Shown here one piece after another: positions 8,868 to 16,740 of a stretch of 34,589 bases of DNA. Both the position numbers and the translations under genes were made by a program. This DNA is from Opitutia bacterium. GTDB lineage: Bacteria; Verrucomicrobiota; Verrucomicrobiia; Opitutales; Opitutaceae. Where the stretch lies: the NCBI GenBank assembly GCA_947472765.1, contig CANJCM010000049.1, positions 1 through 34,589 on the forward strand, in the 5' to 3' direction. Under the pieces are notes generated by a model, which had not been told where the DNA came from, did no database searches, and saw only the letters and a program-made list of their open reading frames with translations. Position 1 is the first letter of the stretch; each line of letters starts with the position of its first letter.

Positions 8868-9018
8868 CCGGTGGGGAGGGCCCGGCGCCCATCGGGGAAT
8901 TCCCGGTGGGCCATCCGTCTGGTCAGATGCGGCCTAGTACATAGGAATCTCTACAGGCCCTTAATTATTGCCAACAGTCGCTTGCTATAGGGCGTCGGAC
9001 CTACTAGGTATGTCTTTC

Positions 9019-9396
9019 ATGGCTACTAACAAATTGAAGGAACTCGAGGCCGCGCGGGCCAAGCTCGCGAATCTCGAACAAGCAATTGCGAGCGAACTTC
9101 GCTCCGAACTCGCGGCCCTCCCGGCCCAGTACGGTTTCGCGACCGCCAGGGAATTCGCCGCCGCCGTCCTCTCCGCCTCCGGAGCCCGTCGCGGCCGCAA
9201 GCCGAAGGGCGCCGCCGCCGCGAGCACGGGTGGCAAGCGCCGCCGCCGCGCCGTCATCACCGATGAGACGCGCGCCAGCGTGAAGAAGATGGTTGAGGGC
9301 GGGAAGACCGGCAGCGAGATCGCCAAGGCCCTCTCGATTTCCCTGCCCAGCGTGCAGAACATCAAGAAGGCGCTGGGGCTCGTGAAGAAGCGCTAA
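9019..9396 (+). CDS. H-NS-like coiled-coil / HTH DNA-binding protein
   Basis: 125 residues from ATG 9019, which has an AGG about 10 nt upstream; ATG 9010 is an alternative adding three residues. Residues 3-35 are a charged, heptad-like coiled coil (LKELEAARAKLANLEQAIASELRSEL), followed by LPAQYGFATAREFAAAV. Next is a basic Ala/Gly linker with an AT-hook-like RRGRKPKG, and finally a C-terminal helix-turn-helix of resolvase type (TGSEIAKALSISLPSVQNIKKALG). The plan of oligomerising helix, linker and DNA-binding tail resembles H-NS or MvaT, though without sequence identity I can claim. A nucleoid or silencing role is inferred. It has its own strong terminator, suggesting a monocistronic, well-expressed gene. 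Confidence 0.75.
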   Translation: MATNKLKELEAARAKLANLEQAIASELRSELAALPAQYGFATAREFAAAVLSASGARRGRKPKGAAAASTGGKRRRRAVITDETRASVKKMVEGGKTGSEIAKALSISLPSVQNIKKALGLVKKR

Positions 9397-9422
9397 GCGC
9401 AAACTTCCCGGCTGATTTTTTC

Positions 9423-9454
9423 ACCCCCGCCAACCGGCGGGGGTTTTTTGTTTT
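9423..9454 (+). terminator. Rho-independent terminator of the H-NS-like gene
   Basis: Stem ACCCCCGCC (9423-9431), loop AACC, closing stem GGCGGGGGT (9436-9444), followed by a T-run interrupted by one G. The 9-bp GC-rich stem lies 26 nt after the stop codon at 9396. It separates this gene from the housekeeping operon starting at 9491. Confidence 0.93.
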
Positions 9455-9490
9455 GGCGGGAGGGCACCGATGCCCGAGGGTGACCCGCGT

Positions 9491-10405
9491 ATGACACCCC
9501 CTTTCATCCAGGCCAATACGAACGGTCGCCTGCACTCTGCTCACGAAGCGTCGATCACGCCGCTGAGCCGCGGCTTCCTGTATGGCGACGCGATCTACGA
9601 AGTGTGGCGTTCCTACGACGGCGGGCTGTTCGCCTGGGAGGAACACTTCGTGCGCCTCGAGGCTTCGGCCCGTTCCGTCTATATGGAGCTGTCGTTCTCC
9701 CGCGCGACCATTCTCGGCGAAATCCGGCGCACGGTGGCGGCGTTTCGCACCACGACCGGTTTTCGCGGCGATGTCTATGTCCGGCTCCAGGTCTGGCGTG
9801 GCGCCGGGCCCATCGGGCTCGACACCGCGCTCGCGGACCGGGCGGAGTTTGTCCTCCTCGTGCAGCCGTGTCCGGTGCCGTCACCGGAAAAGCTGCGCAC
9901 CGGCCTCAGCCTTTCGCTCGCTACCAGCCTGCGGCGCAACCCGATCGAGAGCCTGAGTCCCGCGTGGAAGACGGGCAATGCCCTCAACGCGATCCTCGGC
10001 CTGCGCGAGGCGCGCGCCCGCGGCGCCGATGAGGTCATCATGTTGAACCTGCGCGGCGAGGTCACGGAGGCCGCGGTCGCCAATGTCGCCTTCGTGCGCG
10101 AGGGCGTGATCGTGACGCCACCCCTCGAGGCGGGGATTCTCTCGGGCATCACGCGTCAGCTCATGCTCGGCCCGGTCGCGGCGCAGATCGGAATCCCGAC
10201 GAAGGTCGAGGTGCTGACCCCCGCGGATTTCCCGGCCATGAGTGAGTGCTTCCTGCTCTCGACGACGCGCGACGTGATGCCGGTGGCTTCACTGGACGAC
10301 CAGAAGTTCCGGGTGGGCGAGGGCACGGTGGGCGCTCGGTTGAAGGCGGCGTTCGGCGATTACGCCCGCGACTACGTCCGCCGCCATCCGGAGCTGGCGG
10401 TCTGA
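9491..10405 (+). CDS. PLP-dependent aminotransferase class IV (BCAT / D-AAT / ADC lyase family)
   Basis: 304 residues from ATG 9491, preceded by GAGGG about 10 nt upstream; ATG 9470 is an alternative adding 7 residues. It is fold-type IV: substrate-loop opening ITPLSRGFLYGDAIYEVWR (22-40), catalytic Lys160 in SPAWKTGN, GADEVIMLNLRGEVTEAAVANV (178-199) carrying the PLP-contacting Glu193, and GILSGITR (215-222). It could be a branched-chain or D-amino-acid transaminase, or aminodeoxychorismate lyase (PabC). It is first in a run of six close co-directional genes ending in folC, so a PabC role in p-aminobenzoate supply is attractive. Sequence alone does not settle it. Confidence 0.85.
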   Translation: MTPPFIQANTNGRLHSAHEASITPLSRGFLYGDAIYEVWRSYDGGLFAWEEHFVRLEASARSVYMELSFSRATILGEIRRTVAAFRTTTGFRGDVYVRLQVWRGAGPIGLDTALADRAEFVLLVQPCPVPSPEKLRTGLSLSLATSLRRNPIESLSPAWKTGNALNAILGLREARARGADEVIMLNLRGEVTEAAVANVAFVREGVIVTPPLEAGILSGITRQLMLGPVAAQIGIPTKVEVLTPADFPAMSECFLLSTTRDVMPVASLDDQKFRVGEGTVGARLKAAFGDYARDYVRRHPELAV

Positions 10406-10451
10406 CCAAATGGCGATTGCGCCGCGCGCCGCGCCCTCGCGAAACTTGGGC

Positions 10452-10880
10452 ATGCGTTTCCTCGGCATCGACTACGGCACCCGTCGGATCGGGTTGAGCT
10501 TCGGCGACGAACTCGGCGTGGCGACGCCGCTGCCCGCGATCACCGAGGCCGATCGCGAGCGGCAGTGGGTCGCGCTGCGAACCGTTGCCACGCAGCGGAG
10601 GATTACCGAAATCGTCATCGGCCATCCCGTGAACATGGACGAAACCGTGGGCCAGAAGGCGAAGGAGGTGGAGGCCTTCGCGGAGCGGCTGCGAACGGAG
10701 TTCAAGCTGCCGGTGCATCTGGTGGATGAGCGGCTCACGAGTTACGAGGCCGAGTCGACGATCGCCAAGTCGAAGCGGCGCGATCTGCGGGCCAGCGGCA
10801 TCATCGATTCCCGGGCCGCCACCATCATTCTGCAGGATTATCTCAATCTGCGATTCCCCCCAAATGAGGTGCCGGCGTGA
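10452..10880 (+). CDS. ruvX: Putative pre-16S rRNA nuclease / Holliday junction resolvase-like YqgF
   Basis: 142 residues from ATG 10452, which puts the first catalytic Asp at residue 7 as in the family; an upstream ATG at 10410 would add 14 residues. RNase H-like fold with GIDYGTRRIGLSFGDE (5-20), IVIGHPVNMDETVG (54-67), VDERLTS (91-97, Glu93) and IIDSRAATIILQDYL (117-131, Asp119). The three acidic residues expected for catalysis are present. YqgF matures the 5' end of 16S rRNA in E. coli and may also act on DNA junctions. It is the second gene of the operon, 46 nt after the aminotransferase. Confidence 0.95.
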   Translation: MRFLGIDYGTRRIGLSFGDELGVATPLPAITEADRERQWVALRTVATQRRITEIVIGHPVNMDETVGQKAKEVEAFAERLRTEFKLPVHLVDERLTSYEAESTIAKSKRRDLRASGIIDSRAATIILQDYLNLRFPPNEVPA

Positions 10881-10937
10881 CCTTGTGTCGTGACGCCGCG
10901 GCGCGGCACACTTGGGTCGGATGACCGATTTGCGACC

Positions 10938-11699
10938 ATGAGTCTGAAGGCCCAAGGCCCGGTGCGGCGCTGGAAGTGCGTCTGCGCTTACGACGGCACG
11001 ACCTTCGCCGGCTGGCAGAGCCAGCCCGGCGGCCGGAGTATTCAGGACATCATTGAGACGCGGCTCGCCGAGATCCTGAAGAGTCCGGTGCGCATTCAGG
11101 GCAGCGGTCGCACGGATGCCGGCGTTCATGCCCGGGCGCAGGTGTTTCATTTCGACGCGGCCTGGCCCCACGACACCTCGAAGCTGATCACCGCATTCCG
11201 GATCGGCCTGCCGGAGGGGATTCAGATCCGGTCGATCCGGGCCGCGGCTCCGAATTTCCACGCGCGGTTCAGCGCGACGGGCAAACGCTACGATTATCAT
11301 GTGCATTTGGGCGATGCCGACCCCTTCCTGCGGCCCTTCTGCTGGATTAACTTCAAACCGCTCGACGTGACCGCCATGCGCGCGGCGGCGGCGGTACTGC
11401 AGGGCCGTCATGACTTCCGGGCTTTTTCGGCGGTCAATCGCACCCCGCGGGAGGACAACGTCCGCGACCTGAGGCGACTCGAGGTCGTGCAGCATGGGCG
11501 CCGCATCCGCATCATCGCCGAAGCGGACGGCTTTCTCTACAAGATGGTGCGCAGCCTGGTCGGTGCGCTTGTGGCCGTGGGTGAGGGCAAGCTGACCGTC
11601 GCGGAGGTGAGGTCGCTCTTGCACGGTGGGGAACGGGTCGCCGCCGTGCAGACCGCGCCGCCGCAGGGCCTTTTCCTGACCCGGGTCGATTATCCATGA
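10938..11699 (+). CDS. truA: tRNA pseudouridine(38-40) synthase TruA
   Basis: 253 residues from ATG 10938. Two-lobed TruA fold: CAYDGTTFAGWQSQPGGRSIQ (16-36), catalytic Asp60 in GSGRTDAGVHA, FHARFSATGKRYDYHV in the middle, GRHDFRAFSA, and FLYKMVRSLVGALVAVGEGKL near the C-terminus. It converts U38-U40 of tRNA anticodon stems to pseudouridine. It lies 57 nt after ruvX, and its stop overlaps the start of comF by the ATGA tetranucleotide (11696-11699), implying translational coupling. Confidence 0.97.
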   Translation: MSLKAQGPVRRWKCVCAYDGTTFAGWQSQPGGRSIQDIIETRLAEILKSPVRIQGSGRTDAGVHARAQVFHFDAAWPHDTSKLITAFRIGLPEGIQIRSIRAAAPNFHARFSATGKRYDYHVHLGDADPFLRPFCWINFKPLDVTAMRAAAAVLQGRHDFRAFSAVNRTPREDNVRDLRRLEVVQHGRRIRIIAEADGFLYKMVRSLVGALVAVGEGKLTVAEVRSLLHGGERVAAVQTAPPQGLFLTRVDYP

Positions 11700-12445
11700 A
11701 GTCGCGGCTGCGGGCGTGGGCCGACGGACTCGGCGACGTGGTCTTCCCGCGCTCGTGCCTCCATTGTCAGGCCGTCGTGGAGCCGCCCGCCGGGGACGGA
11801 GCCGGTCTGCGCCATCTCTGTCGGCGCTGCACGGCCCTCGTCGAGGTGGTGCGACCGCCCCACTGCCTGACCTGCGGTCATCCGTACTACGGCGCCGTCG
11901 AGGGTGAGCGGATGTGTCCGCATTGCGAAGGGCTTATGCCCGAGTTCGGTGAAGGCCGCACGGCCGTGCTGTTCAAGGGACCTGCCCGCACGCTGGTGAT
12001 CGAGTTCAAGTATCACGGCGGCTTGTATGTGCTGGAGGATCTCGCGGCGATTTTCCGGCGCGCGCCGGAATTGCTGGATCACGTGCGCGGGGCGGTGCTC
12101 GTGCCGGTGCCGTTGCACCCGCGCAAGGCCCGGGAGCGGGGCTACAATCAGGCGGAGCTGCTCGCGACCTCACTGGCCGGGGCGGCCGGCGGCGGGACGG
12201 CCGTGGTGCCATTGTTGCGACGCCAGGTGGACTCGGAAAGCCAGACCGCGCTCGATCGTCAGGCGCGGCTGGGCAGCTTGAAAAATGCCTTTGCACTGGC
12301 CCCGGGCGCCTCCCTTACTCCCGGGCAACATTACATCCTGGTAGACGATGTTTTCACGACCGGTTCCACGCTCAATCGCTGCGCTCACGTGCTCCGCCGG
12401 GCCGGTGTCCTGAATCTCGACGTCGTCACCTTCGGCCACGGCTGA
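11696..12445 (+). CDS. ComF family phosphoribosyltransferase-like protein
   Basis: 249 residues. The N-terminal part carries four CxxC pairs (C21/C24, C42/C45, C57/C60, C74/C77), enough for two zinc ribbons. The C-terminal phosphoribosyltransferase domain has VPVPLHPRKARERGYNQAELLA (136-157) and the PRPP loop ILVDDVFTTGST (214-225). ComF/GntX proteins support DNA uptake during natural transformation in some bacteria (late step, with helicase ComFA), but related copies occur in non-competent species. No other competence gene is visible here. It overlaps truA by 4 nt and is followed after 6 nt by accD. Confidence 0.9.
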   Translation: MKSRLRAWADGLGDVVFPRSCLHCQAVVEPPAGDGAGLRHLCRRCTALVEVVRPPHCLTCGHPYYGAVEGERMCPHCEGLMPEFGEGRTAVLFKGPARTLVIEFKYHGGLYVLEDLAAIFRRAPELLDHVRGAVLVPVPLHPRKARERGYNQAELLATSLAGAAGGGTAVVPLLRRQVDSESQTALDRQARLGSLKNAFALAPGASLTPGQHYILVDDVFTTGSTLNRCAHVLRRAGVLNLDVVTFGHG

Positions 12446-12451
12446 TCCTCC

Positions 12452-13324
12452 ATGCATTTCCTCAAACCGACGTACACCGTCCGCAAGATCCGCAAGAAGG
12501 ACATCCCGAAGGGCCTTTACACGAAGGATCCGGCTTCCGGGGACATCGTTTTCAACAAGGAAGTGGAGGACAACCAGATGGTGGCGCCGAAGAGCGGGCA
12601 CCATTTTCCGCTCGGGGCCCGGGCCCGGATCGCGAAGCTGCTGGACGAGGGTTCGTTCGAGGAGCGCGACGAGAAGGTGAAGTCGAGCGACCCGCTGAAG
12701 TTCGTGGACTCGCAGCCCTATCCGGACCGGTTGAAGCGTTACGAAAAGGACAGCGGCCTGCCCGAGGCCGTCATTTCGGGCAACGGCAGGATTCATGGCA
12801 TCGACGTGGCGATTGCGGTGATGGATTTCCGGTTCTGCGGCGGCGCGATGGGTGCGGCGGCGGGCGAAAAAATCACGCGGACGATCGAACTCGCGGCCCA
12901 ACGGAAAATCCCGTGCCTGATCTTCAGCGCCTCCGGCGGCGCGCGCATGCAGGAGGGCATCTACTCCCTGATGCAGATGGCCAAGACGAGCGCGGCGCTG
13001 GGTCGCCTCGCGCAGGCGGGCGTGCCGTTCATTTCCATTTTGACGCATCCGACGATGGGCGGCGTGACCGCGAGCTTTGCGACGCTCGGCGATGTGATCC
13101 TCGCCGAACCGGGCGCGCTGATCGGCTTTGCCGGTGCGCGGGTAATCAAGGACACGACGAAGCAGACGCTGCCCGCCGGATTCCAGACCGCCGAATTCCT
13201 GCTCAAGCACGGCCTGATCGATCAGATCGTGAGCCGGCTCGAGATGCGGGATCGGTTGCACGAGATTCTGTCCGCGTTTCACCTGCGCAAGCAGGCGCCG
13301 CGGATCGAGCCGGTGCGTTCCTGA
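12452..13324 (+). CDS. accD: Acetyl-CoA carboxylase carboxyltransferase subunit beta, zinc-ribbon cysteines missing
   Basis: 290 residues. The carboxyltransferase core is complete: [30 protein letters not shown], the oxyanion-hole segments [11 protein letters not shown] (159-169) and [13 protein letters not shown], and [14 protein letters not shown]. With AccA it transfers carboxyl from biotin to acetyl-CoA, the first step of fatty-acid synthesis. The N-terminal ribbon region aligns by eye with E. coli AccD (IPKGLYTK... as IPEGVWTK...), but all four zinc ligands are replaced: D26, S29, A45 and S48 stand where CxxC...CxxC is expected. The ribbon length is retained, so this is substitution, not truncation. 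The zinc ribbon helps nucleic-acid or subunit binding in E. coli. The accD-folC order is common in bacteria. Confidence 0.95.
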   Translation: MHFLKPTYTVRKIRKKDIPKGLYTKDPASGDIVFNKEVEDNQMVAPKSGHHFPLGARARIAKLLDEGSFEERDEKVKSSDPLKFVDSQPYPDRLKRYEKDSGLPEAVISGNGRIHGIDVAIAVMDFRFCGGAMGAAAGEKITRTIELAAQRKIPCLIFSASGGARMQEGIYSLMQMAKTSAALGRLAQAGVPFISILTHPTMGGVTASFATLGDVILAEPGALIGFAGARVIKDTTKQTLPAGFQTAEFLLKHGLIDQIVSRLEMRDRLHEILSAFHLRKQAPRIEPVRS

Positions 13325-13343
13325 TTCGGGCGACGTCCTCCGC

Positions 13344-14606
13344 ATGAGCGCTCCGTCCGATTACGCGGCGGTGAGGGACTTCCTGTATGCGCAGAAAGCG
13401 CACGGCACGAAGTTCGGCATCGATCGGATGACCGCGCTGGCCGGGGCGATCGGCCATCCCGAGCGGCGCACACCGGCAATTCACATTGCCGGCACCAATG
13501 GCAAAGGATCCGTCGCCGCGATGGTGGAATCAATCCTGCGCGCCGCCGGCTGGAAGACGGGCCTCTTCACGTCGCCGCATCTCGTGCATCTTGGGGAGCG
13601 TGTGCAGGTGAACCGCGTGCCACTGGGCGAGGCGGACATTCTGCAGTACATGGCGGAACTGCGACCGGTGGCGGATGGGATCGCCGCGGCGGATCCAAAT
13701 CTGCGGCCGAGTTTTTTTGAGTACCTCGCCGCGATGGCGTGGCTGGAATTTGCGCGGCAGCGCTGCGACTTGGCGATTTTCGAGGTCGGCCTCGGCGGGC
13801 GGCTCGACGCGACGAATATACTGGAGCCCGAGGTGAGCGTGATCACCTCGATCGGCCTGGATCACTGCGAGATCCTCGGGAATGAAATCGCGCAGATCGC
13901 CGGCGAGAAAGCCGGCATCATCAAGCCCGCGCGGCCCGTCGTGATGGGACGCGTTCCGCCCGCGGCCGAGGCGCGCATCCGGGCGGTGGCGACGGAACGC
14001 GGGGCCCCGTTGGTCTCGGTCCGCGAGAAATACGGGGACGCGATCGAGAACTATCCGCCCTGCGGATTGCTCGGCGATTATCAGCGCTGGAACGCGGCCA
14101 CCGCGGTCGAAACCGTCCGCGCGCTCGATGCCGGCTGGCGAATCTCCGACGCGATGATCGCGCAGGGTTTGCGCGACGTGCGGTGGGCCGGTCGCTGGGA
14201 ACGGCGTCGCGTGAAGGATCGTACTGTCATTCTCGATGCGTCGCACAACGCCGAGGGCGCCACCGTGCTCGACGCGAACCTCGCGCAACTTGTCGCCGAG
14301 ACGGGTCGGCGGCCGATCGTGGTGACGGGCGTGTTGGGCCTGGACCGGGCGCGGGCTCTCCTTCCAGTCATCGGCCGCCACGCGCGGGAGGTGTATCTCG
14401 TGGCCCTCGCTGAACCGCGAGCGTGCCCGGTGGACGAGCTGCGATCCTGCCTGCCCTCGAACTTCGCGGGTCGCGTGGCTGAAGGCCGGGTGGAAAAGAT
14501 CTTTCCGCTCCCGGGGACCTGCACTCTGGGTGAGCCAGGTGACGTGATTGTCGTCACCGGTTCAATCCACCTGCTGGGAAGCGTCGCGGCACGTCTCGGC
14601 GACTGA
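13344..14606 (+). CDS. folC: Bifunctional folylpolyglutamate synthase / dihydrofolate synthase
   Basis: 420 residues, standard FolC length. Mur-ligase fold with the ATP loop GTNGKGS (50-56), LFTSPHLVHLGERVQVN (substrate loop), FEVGLGGRLDATN, SIGLDHCEILGNEIAQIAGEKAGI, and a C-terminal domain with WAGRWERRRVKDRTVILDASHNAEGA. It adds glutamate to dihydropteroate and then to folates in the cytoplasm. It closes the operon begun at 9491, 19 nt after accD, and is convergent with the amidase gene, with only 9 nt between the two stops. Confidence 0.97.
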   Translation: MSAPSDYAAVRDFLYAQKAHGTKFGIDRMTALAGAIGHPERRTPAIHIAGTNGKGSVAAMVESILRAAGWKTGLFTSPHLVHLGERVQVNRVPLGEADILQYMAELRPVADGIAAADPNLRPSFFEYLAAMAWLEFARQRCDLAIFEVGLGGRLDATNILEPEVSVITSIGLDHCEILGNEIAQIAGEKAGIIKPARPVVMGRVPPAAEARIRAVATERGAPLVSVREKYGDAIENYPPCGLLGDYQRWNAATAVETVRALDAGWRISDAMIAQGLRDVRWAGRWERRRVKDRTVILDASHNAEGATVLDANLAQLVAETGRRPIVVTGVLGLDRARALLPVIGRHAREVYLVALAEPRACPVDELRSCLPSNFAGRVAEGRVEKIFPLPGTCTLGEPGDVIVVTGSIHLLGSVAARLGD

Positions 14607-14615
14607 GCCTCGCTT

Positions 14616-16169
14616 TTACGCCACCGTCGGCCGGCGCGTGTGCCACTGGGTCGCCGCCTCGTAGGCGTGGGCGAGCCGGAGGACGACCGCATCGGCCCCG
14701 AGCGGCGCCGAGATCTGCAGGCCGATCGGCAGTCCCGCTTTGGTGAAGCCGCAGGGCACGGAGATCGTCGGCCAGCCGTAGACGTTGAAAGGAGAGGTGT
14801 TTCGCAGGGACAGCGATCCGAGTGCCATAGAACTCGCGATGTCCTTGTTCACCGCGGCGAGCAGCGGCGGCGCGATCGGGCTCGTTGGGGAAATGAGAAC
14901 ATCGATGCCGGCGAACGCGGCGCCGCCGGTGCGTCGCGTCATCTCCACCTGCCGCCGGCCCTCGATGTAGGTGTCGGCCTTCACGTCCGCGCCCGCCTGC
15001 AGCCGTTGCAAGGTCTCGGGCTGGTAGAGTTGCGGCGTCTTCGCCAGAAAAGGCGCGTGGTAGGCGTGAGCCTCGGCGAGCCGGACCGCCGCGCGCAACG
15101 GCTCCTGGCTGCGCGCCGTCAGCTCGATGTCGCGTACTTCCGCCGTGAGCCCCTTGAGCACACCGATCGCCTCGTTCACGGCGGCTTCGACGTCGGGCTC
15201 CAACTCGGCGAAGAAGAACGAACGCGCGACACCGACGCGGAGCGCAGAGACTTTTTCCTTCAGCGCCGCCACGTAATCCGGCACCGGCATCGGTGAACTC
15301 GCGAGGTCGAGTGGGTCGTAACCGGCAATTACCTGCAACACGATTGCCGCATCCGTCACCGTGCGGGTCAGCGGGCCGGCGTGATCGAAACTCCACGAGA
15401 GCGGGATGACGCCGCGGCAGCTCACGAGTCCGTAGGTCGGCTTGTGGCCGACGATGCCGCAGTACGCCGCCGGCTGGCGAATCGATGCGCCGGTGTCGGA
15501 GCCCATCGCGGCGAAACACATGCCCGTCGCGACAGCCGCGCCGGATCCGCCGGAGGAACCGCCGGCGATATGGCTTTGATTCCATGGATTGCGCACGGCG
15601 CCGAAGTGGCTGACGGCAGACGTCGCCCCGTAGGCGAACTCGTGCATGTTCGTTTTTCCCACGATGACGGCCCCGGCGGCCTTCAAGCGGCGCACGACCT
15701 CGGCATCCTCGGTGGGAACGCGATCCTTGAAAACGCCGCTCCCGGCCGTCGTGCGCACGCCGGCCGTGTCGTAAAGATCCTTCAACGCGATCGGAATGCC
15801 ATGCAGTGGGCCACGGTAACGCCCGCCCTTGATTTCGTTCTCCGCGTCCCGGGCGCTGGCCAGCGCCGCGTCCGCCGTGACGGTGATGAACGCGTTCAGC
15901 ACCGGATTCAGCCGCTCGATTCTCGCGAGACACGCCTGCGTGAGAGCAACGGGGGAGAGGCGCTTCCGACGGATCTGCTCCGCGGCGTCTTGCAGTGTCA
16001 GTTGCGTCACGTCCGTGGCGTCCGCCGGCGCCGACGTCGCTCCGACCGCCGACGGGAGCAGTGCGCCCGCGGTTCCGGCGGCGGCGAGCGCGAGAAACGA
16101 GCGCCGGGAAATATCATTGGCCTCGCTCGAGGTCCGGAAAGCGTCGCCAGCGTCGGGGAGGGGATTCAT
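14616..16169 (-). CDS. Tat-exported amidase (amidase signature family)
   Basis: 517 residues. The N-terminus contains SRRSFLALAAAGTAGALLPSAVGA (21-44), a twin-arginine signal, so the enzyme is probably periplasmic. The amidase-signature triad is present with GatA-like spacing: Lys130 (ALKDLYDT), cis-Ser205 in GGSSGGSG, and nucleophile Ser229 in GSDTGASIRQPAAYCG (the usual GG is GA here). A signal peptide argues against a role as GatA in tRNA amidation. A secreted hydrolase of aryl or peptide amides is more likely, with unknown substrate. It ends 9 nt from folC. Upstream is a 571-bp region without genes. Confidence 0.9.
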   Translation of the reverse strand: MNPLPDAGDAFRTSSEANDISRRSFLALAAAGTAGALLPSAVGATSAPADATDVTQLTLQDAAEQIRRKRLSPVALTQACLARIERLNPVLNAFITVTADAALASARDAENEIKGGRYRGPLHGIPIALKDLYDTAGVRTTAGSGVFKDRVPTEDAEVVRRLKAAGAVIVGKTNMHEFAYGATSAVSHFGAVRNPWNQSHIAGGSSGGSGAAVATGMCFAAMGSDTGASIRQPAAYCGIVGHKPTYGLVSCRGVIPLSWSFDHAGPLTRTVTDAAIVLQVIAGYDPLDLASSPMPVPDYVAALKEKVSALRVGVARSFFFAELEPDVEAAVNEAIGVLKGLTAEVRDIELTARSQEPLRAAVRLAEAHAYHAPFLAKTPQLYQPETLQRLQAGADVKADTYIEGRRQVEMTRRTGGAAFAGIDVLISPTSPIAPPLLAAVNKDIASSMALGSLSLRNTSPFNVYGWPTISVPCGFTKAGLPIGLQISAPLGADAVVLRLAHAYEAATQWHTRRPTVA

Positions 16170-16390
16170 CGCGGTGGAATTAATTGGGCCGCGCCCGCCA
16201 ATCCTGTCGAGGGCGAATGGGCGCGAGCGCCCTCCGCCGCAGCCCCCGTCACGCCGTGAGCGCGCATCGCTCGCCGCCCGTACACTCGAATGAGGCCGTC
16301 GGGCCCGCCGTTTCAGGTCCTCGTTCTGAAGCCGGCCAGCCCCTCCTGCATGTCATCTATTCCCTGGATTCCGAAGTTAAACGGATTGGC

Positions 16391-16466
16391 GTGGCCCTGT
16401 CCGTGAGGACAGGGACTTCTTGATCGCTTCGCCTAACGCCGTCCCGCTGCTCACGCAGCGGGCTCC
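16391..16466. repeat. REP hairpin pair, GTGA-loop class (locus 2)
   Basis: The first hairpin is GTGG followed by CCCTGTCCGTGAGGACAGGG (16395-16414). Compared with locus 1, one stem base pair has changed on both sides (C to T and G to A), which is compensatory. The second is the minus-strand hairpin with stem CCCGCTGC and loop GTGA (16443-16462), followed by CTCC, which reads GGAG on minus. About 15 bp on either side (TCCCTGGATT, ACTTCGGAATTC) are also similar to locus 1. Confidence 0.9.
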
Positions 16467-16535
16467 GAAGCCAACTTCGGAATTCAGGTATTCGATGACA
16501 ATCCGGGCTAATGGCGACTGGTGTGGGAGGTGCTC

Positions 16536-16609
16536 GTCATCCGTTAGATGACAAGTCCGTCTGCTCCCGGAGGGAAAAATCCACGGTTTGTCATCTGATA
16601 GATGACAAA
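16536..16609. promoter_or_regulatory. Twin palindromes (candidate operator pair or leader hairpins)
   Basis: Site 1 is GTCATCCGTTAGATGAC (16536-16552). Site 2 spans 16587-16609 with perfect 10-bp arms TTTGTCATCT / AGATGACAAA around GAT. They share GTCATC, a 5-bp centre and GATGAC, and their centres are 54 bp apart, about five helical turns. They end 131 bp before the helicase start. They could be operators for a dimeric repressor or, if transcribed, two RNA hairpins in the helicase leader. The regulator is unknown. Confidence 0.55.
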
Positions 16610-16740
16610 GACGCGCGGGAGCTGACCGGGAGTCCGGGTGTGCCTTCACCTGGCGGCCTTCTGATTCTGCTGTCCGGTGGGTGCTTTCCGACCCGTGATT
16701 GCAGGCTGGCGGTTCCGCCGGCCTCGACGCACCTTGTTGC

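Larger units (their letters stand above)
16170..16740. other. Gene-free 571-bp region upstream of amidase and DEAD-box helicase
   Basis: This divergent region holds a REP doublet (16391-16466) and two related palindromes (16536-16609). There is also a possible half-site of the same palindrome (TGTCATCTAT, 16351-16360). No open frame in it looks coding. Confidence 0.6.

Noticed and set aside
8961-8991. Possible promoter (TTAATT or TTGCCA with TATAGG) for the H-NS-like gene
   Set aside because: Spacings are 19 or 11 bp rather than 16-18 and the -35 match is weak, so I did not list it as a feature.
10161-11624. Minus-strand open frame opposite ruvX and truA
   Set aside because: Antisense shadow; it crosses several intact plus-strand genes with catalytic motifs.
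11696-12445. Natural competence locus
   Set aside because: Only a ComF-type protein is present. It is commonly found in housekeeping operons, and no comFA, comEA or pilus gene is in the window.
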